Below, piece by piece: positions 59,248 to 64,000 of a stretch of 64,000 nt of DNA. A model generated the notes under the pieces. That model saw only the letters and a list, made by a program, of their open reading frames with translations, was not told the DNA's origin and searched no databases. Where the stretch lies: assembly GCA_004555405.1 (NCBI GenBank), contig SFIE01000004.1, forward strand, positions 10,997-74,996. The letters run 5' to 3'. Numbering within the stretch: the stretch's first letter is position 1; every line of letters starts with the position of its first letter. A program made the position numbers and the translations under genes. This DNA is from Subdoligranulum sp. Its GTDB lineage: Bacteria; Bacillota; Clostridia; Oscillospirales; Ruminococcaceae.

Positions 59248-61380
59248 ATGGATAAAATTTTTTCGCGCTTAAAGCGGTATCGCCGCATTTTTGTTTGCCT
59301 TGGTCTGGCGCTTGCCTGCTTTGCCGCAAGCGCACTGGTGTATTTCAGCGCGGTGCGCCCTTTTGCCGGAAAGTGTTTTTCTGTAAAGATCTGCGACAGC
59401 TACGAAAATTTTACTCCCATTGAAACACAGGTGAGCCAAACCTTTACCACCAGCTTTGATGTGATGAATCTCACCTTTATGTTTCAGATCCCGGGCGAAC
59501 AGCCACGGGGGGAGCTGTCGGTTGAACTGTATGACACTGCCACCGGCGAGCTTTTGGCCACCAGCACCGGCGTGATGGATCATATTCTGAACGGCCAGTA
59601 CACCGGCCTTGGCCTGAGCGCACTGGCCGACAGTCAGGGCCAAAACCGCCAGTACACCGCCGTGCTGACCCCGCATTACCAAACCGAGGCACGGCTTTCC
59701 ATCGGCTATTCTGCCCAGCCCGTGCATGAGGGCGAAACCCTTGTGCTGAACGGTGAGGCCGTAAACGGCACGCTGGCGCAGTATATCTCGTCGGCTCCCA
59801 TCGGGCGCTTTTTAAGCGTGTATTACTGGCTGGCTGCCCTGCTGCTCACGGCCCTGCTCTGCGGGCTGTATCTGTTTCTCAGCAGCAGGCACTTTGCACT
59901 GCACACCGCCGTTTTTGGCATTGTGATGGTGCTTGGGCTGGCCTTTACCATGGCGCTGCCCCCCTATGCTGCCCCTGATGAGCAATATCACATCAACGAA
60001 AGCTTTACCATTGCCAGCTTTTGGGCCAACCGTGTGAGCGGTGACGAATGGGTGATGCAGGATGTGCCCATTTTTTATTCCTACCGCCGCCCCTGCGATT
60101 TTAACAGCATCATCCAAAACCAGAAAACCACCGTGTTCACATGGAAAGAGTTTTCGTATCACCTCACCGACACCACCACCGACCAACTGGGCGACCATGT
60201 GTGGCTGTTTGAAGAACAGGCCGACACCTACCCCATTTTGTATGTGTGCAGCGCCGCCGGTGTGTTTTTGGCGTTTTGCCTGCATTTGGGCTTTGCGCCT
60301 GCGCTTTTGCTGGGCCGCCTTTTCAATCTGACGGCCTTTGCGCTGCTTTCGGCTTGGGCGGTAAAAAAAGCTCCCTTTGGCAAAATGGCGTTTGTCGGTG
60401 CAGCGCTGCTGCCCATGACACTGCATCAGGCGGCTTCCTTCAGCCGTGACAGCCTGCTATTGGGCCTGTGCTTTGCCTTTACGGCACTCTGCCTTGACTT
60501 GGCCTATGCGCCCGGAAGCGCCCTTTGCTGGCAAAAGCTGGTGCCTCTGGCCGTGATGGGCGTGGTGATTGCCCCTGCCAAGGTGGTGTATGCGCCGCTG
60601 ATCGCGCTGGTGCTGCTGGCCGCCGTGCGGCAGATCCATGTGAACCGCAAGCTTCTTTTGGGGGCTGCCGCGGCATTTTTGGCTGTGTGTGCGGTGTTTG
60701 TTGTCTGGAACAATCGCTATCTTCTGCGCTCCTCGGCTTCCGCTGACTCGAATCAGGTGACCGCCGAGCAGGTAAACGATTCTATCCGGCAGGAATATGA
60801 GGACTTTTTGGAGTCTACGGGCGGCGAAAGCGTGATCGTGGACACCGAAAAAGAGGAAAAGCCCGAGCCTGTTCCCGGGCAGGACGACAGCGTTTGCTTT
60901 ACGCTGCGCTATATTCTGGGCCACCCCGCTGCCACCGTGATGCTGTGCGCCAATTCTCTGGTTCAACTGGGTGACCACTATGTGCGCACACTGGTGGGCG
61001 GCAGCCTGAGCTATTATTCACTGGATATTGCCTGGACCTGGGTGGCGGTTTTGTACCTGCTGCTGTTCCTGTGCTGCCTGCCCTGCAGGGGCGAGCAAAG
61101 GCTGTGCAGCGCAGCCCGCCTGTGGGCCGGATTTTTGGCTGTGGCCTGCTGCGGGTTGGCTGTGCTGGGCTGCATTTGCTGGACACCTACCTACTACGAT
61201 ACCATCTACGGCCTGCAGGGGCGCTATTTCCTGCCCGTGCTGCCGTTGGGGCTGCTGGCCCTTGCACCGGCAGGGCTGCGCCCGGCCGGCGGCGGCTTTA
61301 CCCGCAAGCTGTTGTTTGCCTTTACGGCTGTGGACTGCATGGTGGTGTTAAACATTCTCATTGCCGTGATCGCACGGTAA
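59248..61380 (+). CDS. DUF2142-type membrane protein
   Basis: 710 residues. A first membrane helix (about 14-36) is followed by a beta-rich outer domain (about 37-185), then about ten helices. MALPPYAAPDEQYHINESF carries the P-P-x-x-x-P-D-E-x-x-H motif of DUF2142, a GT-C-like family of unknown role found in polysaccharide loci. A second outer loop (about 490-560) is acidic. It probably uses polyprenyl-linked sugar at the outer face. The ATG at 59248 has AAGGAAC upstream. The repeat copy 3 follows 6 bases after its stop. Confidence 0.82.
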   Translation: MDKIFSRLKRYRRIFVCLGLALACFAASALVYFSAVRPFAGKCFSVKICDSYENFTPIETQVSQTFTTSFDVMNLTFMFQIPGEQPRGELSVELYDTATGELLATSTGVMDHILNGQYTGLGLSALADSQGQNRQYTAVLTPHYQTEARLSIGYSAQPVHEGETLVLNGEAVNGTLAQYISSAPIGRFLSVYYWLAALLLTALLCGLYLFLSSRHFALHTAVFGIVMVLGLAFTMALPPYAAPDEQYHINESFTIASFWANRVSGDEWVMQDVPIFYSYRRPCDFNSIIQNQKTTVFTWKEFSYHLTDTTTDQLGDHVWLFEEQADTYPILYVCSAAGVFLAFCLHLGFAPALLLGRLFNLTAFALLSAWAVKKAPFGKMAFVGAALLPMTLHQAASFSRDSLLLGLCFAFTALCLDLAYAPGSALCWQKLVPLAVMGVVIAPAKVVYAPLIALVLLAAVRQIHVNRKLLLGAAAAFLAVCAVFVVWNNRYLLRSSASADSNQVTAEQVNDSIRQEYEDFLESTGGESVIVDTEKEEKPEPVPGQDDSVCFTLRYILGHPAATVMLCANSLVQLGDHYVRTLVGGSLSYYSLDIAWTWVAVLYLLLFLCCLPCRGEQRLCSAARLWAGFLAVACCGLAVLGCICWTPTYYDTIYGLQGRYFLPVLPLGLLALAPAGLRPAGGGFTRKLLFAFTAVDCMVVLNILIAVIAR

Positions 61381-61386
61381 ACTTAT

Positions 61387-61558
61387 GGCAACACTGCACA
61401 ATTCCCGCCTTATGGCTCAAGCACCGCTCCGGCGGCTGCGGCACGGCATCTGCGTTACTAAAATGCTCTATAATACGGCAAGTATTATCTGCGCTTTTGG
61501 CTTAGCATCTGCCGCACCTCGCTCACCGTGTCGGCACTTAGAATTATGCGGTATCGCC
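61387..61558 (-). repeat. 172-bp inverted-repeat-ended element, copy 3
   Basis: A full-length copy in opposite orientation to copy 1: GGCAACACTGCACAATTC at the left end, GAATTATGCGGTATCGCC at the right. Both flanks show TTAT directly beside the element, a possible 4-base target duplication. The hairpin is GATAATAC-TTGCC-GTATTATA on the minus strand. It lies in the gap between the DUF2142 gene and the next glycosyltransferase. Confidence 0.88.
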
Positions 61559-61590
61559 TTATCAAATTTTCGCTTGGTGGTGATCTTGTT

Positions 61591-62763
61591 TTGGTATTCT
61601 GCTTTTTCAGTGCGCAATATCTGCCCACCGTGGGCGGCGTGGAGCGCTATACGCTGAACCTTGCCAAACGAATGGTGCAGGCCGGGCACAAAGCGATCGT
61701 GGTGACCAGCGCACTGCACGGGCTGCCTGCCCACGAGCAGGACGCAAACGGCATCGAGATCTACCGCCTGCCGGTGTTTCCGCTGATGAACGGGCGCTTT
61801 CCGTTTTTAAAGCCCTGCCCTGCCTTTTTTCACACCGTAAAAGAGGTCTGGGCGCAAAAACCCGATCTGTGCGTGGTGCAAACGCGTATGTATTCGCTCA
61901 GCCTGTATGCAGCGCTTTCCGCCCGCAGGCGGCAGATCCCGGCTATTGTGATCGAGCATTCCACGGGCCATATGCCCATGAATCAGCCGATTTTAAATGC
62001 CATTGGCCAACTGTATGAGCATCTGGTGTGCGGGACCATTCGCCGCAGCGGAGCGCATTTTTACGGCGTTTCGCAGGCCGTGTGTGAATGGCTGCGGCAC
62101 TTTGGCGTGCAGGCTGAGGGCACGCTGTACAACAGCGTAGATCCCGAGGATCTGCAGGCCGTGGCCTCGGCCAAGAACTGGCGCGAAGCGCTGCAGCTTT
62201 CGCCCGAAACCAAGCTGGCCGTTTTTGTGGGGCGCATCATTCCCGAAAAAGGAGTAAAGCCCCTTGTCAGCGCTTTTGCACGGCTGCATTTGCCAGGCAC
62301 TGCCCTGCTGGTGGCTGGCGATGGCCCTCAGCTGCCCGAGCTGCGGCGCAGCCCGGAGCCCGGCGTGTACTATCTGGGCAGCCAGCCCTACCCCGATACG
62401 CTGGCTTTGCTGCAGCAGGCCGATGTGTACTGCCTGCCCACCACTTATGCCGAGGGATTTCCCACCACGCTTTTAGAGGCTGCCGCATGCGGCTGCGCTA
62501 TTTTATGCACCAACACCGCGGGCAGCGCCGAGCTTTTGCCCGATGAAAGCTATGGTTTGCGCATTGCCTCGCCCGATGAAAGCCTGCTGCTGCCGGCCCT
62601 GCAAAAAGCCTTTACGGATGCCGAATGGCGCGCCGAAGCCGCCAAAAACGCCCGCCAGAATCTGCTGCAGCACTTTACATGGCAGGCCACAGCCGAAAAG
62701 CTGCTGTGTGTTGCCGCCCGGTATACCTTGGGCAAACAGAACGAAGGAGATTCACCATGCTAA
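61591..62763 (+). CDS. Glycosyltransferase family 4 (start uncertain)
   Basis: About 390 residues: SAQYLPTVGGVERYTLNLAK near the start, then YNSVDPEDLQAVA, AVFVGRIIPEKGVKPLVSAF and the E-x7-E segment YAEGFPTTLLEAAACGCA. A typical GT4 begins 5-10 residues before QYLP, which points to TTG at 61591 with GGTGG nine bases upstream. An ATG at 61546 and GTG at 61528 are in frame but lie inside the repeat. The element may have replaced the native start region. It overlaps the next gene by 7 bases. Confidence 0.85.
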   Translation: MVFCFFSAQYLPTVGGVERYTLNLAKRMVQAGHKAIVVTSALHGLPAHEQDANGIEIYRLPVFPLMNGRFPFLKPCPAFFHTVKEVWAQKPDLCVVQTRMYSLSLYAALSARRRQIPAIVIEHSTGHMPMNQPILNAIGQLYEHLVCGTIRRSGAHFYGVSQAVCEWLRHFGVQAEGTLYNSVDPEDLQAVASAKNWREALQLSPETKLAVFVGRIIPEKGVKPLVSAFARLHLPGTALLVAGDGPQLPELRRSPEPGVYYLGSQPYPDTLALLQQADVYCLPTTYAEGFPTTLLEAAACGCAILCTNTAGSAELLPDESYGLRIASPDESLLLPALQKAFTDAEWRAEAAKNARQNLLQHFTWQATAEKLLCVAARYTLGKQNEGDSPC

Positions 62764-63476
62764 AGCTACTGATCGTGATCCCCGCCTACAATGAGGCGGA
62801 ATGCATTGAGCGCGTAGTAGATGATCTGATCCGCCACTATCCCCAATACGATTATGTGGTGGTAAACGACGGCAGCCAGGATAAAACCGCCGCCATCTGC
62901 CGCCGCAAGGGCTATCATCTGATTGACCTGCCCGCCAACCTGGGCCTGGCCGGTGCGTTTCAGACCGGCCTGATCTACGCCGCCGAAAACGGCTATGACT
63001 GTGCACTGCAGCTGGATGCCGACGGCCAGCATCGCCCTGAATATATTGCGCCTCTTTTGCAAATGATCGAGGACGGCGCAGACATTGCCATCGGCAGCCG
63101 TTTTTTGCATAAAAAAAAGCCCAAAAGCCTGCGAATGCTGGGCAGCTATATCATCAGCTGGTCGATCCGGCTCACCACCGGGCAGGCCATTTGTGACCCC
63201 ACCAGCGGTATGCGTATGTTCAACCGTGCCATGCTGGAAGAATTTGCGCAGCATCTCAACTATGGCCCCGAGCCGGACACCATCAGCTATCTGATCAAAA
63301 ACGGCGCTGTTGTGCGTGAATATCAGGTGGAAATGGGTGACCGCCTTGCCGGGCAAAGCTATTTGAACTTTATGCGCAGCGTGGAATACATGATCAAAAT
63401 GGCTTTTTCGATTTTGCTGATCCAGTGGTTCCGCAAGCGCGACACCTCTAACCCCTATCCCGAAAGGAGCCTGTAA
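62757..63476 (+). CDS. DPM1-like glycosyltransferase family 2
   Basis: 239 residues: LLIVIPAYNEAECIERVVDD, VVNDGSQDKT, LQLDADGQHRPEYI, IGSRFL and a late DPTSGMRMFNR, all typical of polyprenyl-phosphate sugar synthases such as dolichyl-phosphate mannosyltransferase. There is no C-terminal membrane pair, but the DUF2304 protein that follows may be its anchor, a pairing seen in many genomes. The ATG at 62757 follows AAGGAG. Confidence 0.92.
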   Translation: MLKLLIVIPAYNEAECIERVVDDLIRHYPQYDYVVVNDGSQDKTAAICRRKGYHLIDLPANLGLAGAFQTGLIYAAENGYDCALQLDADGQHRPEYIAPLLQMIEDGADIAIGSRFLHKKKPKSLRMLGSYIISWSIRLTTGQAICDPTSGMRMFNRAMLEEFAQHLNYGPEPDTISYLIKNGAVVREYQVEMGDRLAGQSYLNFMRSVEYMIKMAFSILLIQWFRKRDTSNPYPERSL

Positions 63477-63480
63477 TTTT

Positions 63481-63738
63481 ATGAGTGCTGCCATTCGTAT
63501 TTGCCTGATTCTGGGAAGCTTTTTCTCGGTGCAGTATATGCTGCGCCGCATTCGCAAGGCACAGGTGCAAATTGAAGACACGATCTTTTGGCTGATCTTT
63601 TCCATTTTGCTGATGGTGCTTTCGCTGTATCAGTTTGCCATGACCATTCGTATCAGCCAGATGGACAGCAAGGTGCGCAAACTGGCACAGCGCGTTGCCC
63701 TGAACGAAGAAAAAATCGAACGCGAAAAAGATCTGTGA
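63481..63738 (+). CDS. DUF2304 small membrane protein
   Basis: 85 residues: membrane helices at about 3-20 and 33-55, then a charged coil (SKVRKLAQRVALNEEKIERE). DUF2304 proteins lie next to DPM1-like GT2 genes in bacteria and archaea and probably tether them to the membrane. It begins 4 bases after that gene, with AAAGGAG upstream inside it. Confidence 0.88.
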   Translation: MSAAIRICLILGSFFSVQYMLRRIRKAQVQIEDTIFWLIFSILLMVLSLYQFAMTIRISQMDSKVRKLAQRVALNEEKIEREKDL

Positions 63739-63742
63739 TCGG

Positions 63743-63763
63743 TTGTTTCGACTGGCGAAACAA
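63743..63763 (+). other. Inverted repeat at the end of the polysaccharide block
   Basis: TTGTTTCG and CGAAACAA flank ACTGG. It could be a weak terminator, but no T-run follows on the plus strand. Confidence 0.35.
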
Positions 63764-63769
63764 AATTAG

Positions 63770-63798
63770 TTGTGTCAAATCGATTTATGTGTTATACT
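63770..63798 (+). promoter_or_regulatory. Promoter of the gene at the right edge
   Basis: TTGTGT (63770-63775) and TATACT (63793-63798) with a 17-base spacer, about 40 bases before the ATG at 63839. Confidence 0.65.
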
Positions 63799-63838
63799 TA
63801 TATGGAATCATTATTTAAAGAAAGCGGAGGTTTTGAAT

Positions 63839-64000
63839 ATGGCATTCACCCCGAAAGTTATGTATAAAGGCAAACCCCTGGTTCGCTGCAACCGTGAGGT
63901 GTATTACGGCAATCTGACCGATCCTTATATGATCGCCATGCAGATCTTGAATACCAAAGAGGAAAACGGCCTGAAGATGGCCGATAAAATTCATGTGATG
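63839..64000 (+). CDS. Unrecognised protein, N-terminal part (cut by window edge)
   Basis: The first 54 residues are visible, beginning MAFTPKVMYKGKPLVRCNR and containing VYYGNLTDPYMIAMQILN. There is no signal peptide or membrane helix. The GCGGAGG ribosome site is at ideal spacing and there is a dedicated promoter, so it is probably well expressed. I do not recognise the family. Confidence 0.75.
   Translation, partial: MAFTPKVMYKGKPLVRCNREVYYGNLTDPYMIAMQILNTKEENGLKMADKIHVM

Noticed and set aside
61528..61590. GT4 start at the GTG or ATG inside the repeat
   Set aside because: These codons lie in the mobile-type element, have no ribosome site, and would add residues not seen in the family.

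Overview
The window is chromosomal DNA from a GC-rich, low-redundancy Firmicute. Its housekeeping order (ylxM-ffh-rpsP-khpA-rimM-trmD; mraZ-rsmH-ftsL-pbp followed by mraY-ftsW-murG-ftsQ), strong AGGAGG-type ribosome sites, sigma-A promoters with 17-bp spacers, a PASTA-bearing division PBP and HPr all fit a class Clostridia bacterium. The overall look is of an Oscillospiraceae gut commensal close to Faecalibacterium, Gemmiger or Subdoligranulum. The family-level call is an inference from gene order and composition; no marker gene was searched.

Bases 1-4430 hold the 5' end of glycyl-tRNA synthetase, an Rrf2/IscR-type regulator, aroD, a rhodanese, and a translationally coupled iscU/iscS pair. 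Bases 4548-5915 carry an asparagine-synthetase-like protein that has lost the residues needed for both half-reactions. Bases 6001-6621 are a decayed NAD locus, a niaR remnant fused to a nadA remnant, beside an intact glutamine-dependent nadE. Bases 8720-18258 (minus strand) are the division and cell-wall cluster in two transcription units. Bases 18512-25820 (minus) hold rsmD, uvrC, HPr and the translation/SRP genes. Three tRNA genes (Gln, His, Arg) and a cardiolipin synthase follow.

From about 28.2 kb to the right edge lies a very large surface-polysaccharide region, organised as two divergent blocks around a control region at 42598-42977. The minus-strand block (28209-42597) makes a CDP-3,6-dideoxy-4-ketohexose through RfbF, RfbG and RfbH. 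It also carries a thiamine-diphosphate enzyme and an SDR reductase, a combination that resembles the yersiniose branched-sugar pathway, together with five glycosyltransferases, a multi-spanning membrane protein and a Wzx-like flippase. The plus-strand block (42978-63738) carries nine glycosyltransferases, then a Wzm/Wzt ABC exporter whose ATPase has a carbohydrate-binding tail. After that comes a four-gene module: a CMP-ulosonate-transferase-like protein, a KdsB-like cytidylyltransferase, a DRE-TIM aldolase fusion and a KdsC-like phosphatase. This module reads as a non-canonical ulosonic-acid pathway. A DUF2142 membrane protein, two more glycosyltransferases and a DUF2304 protein close the block.

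The most unusual non-coding feature is a 172-bp element with 18-bp terminal inverted repeats. There are two full copies (1924-2095 and 61387-61558) and one half copy (50575-50674). An internal hairpin shows a compensatory base change between copies, and both full copies lie in the 5' region of a gene in the same orientation. No transposase, prophage, CRISPR array or rRNA was seen.
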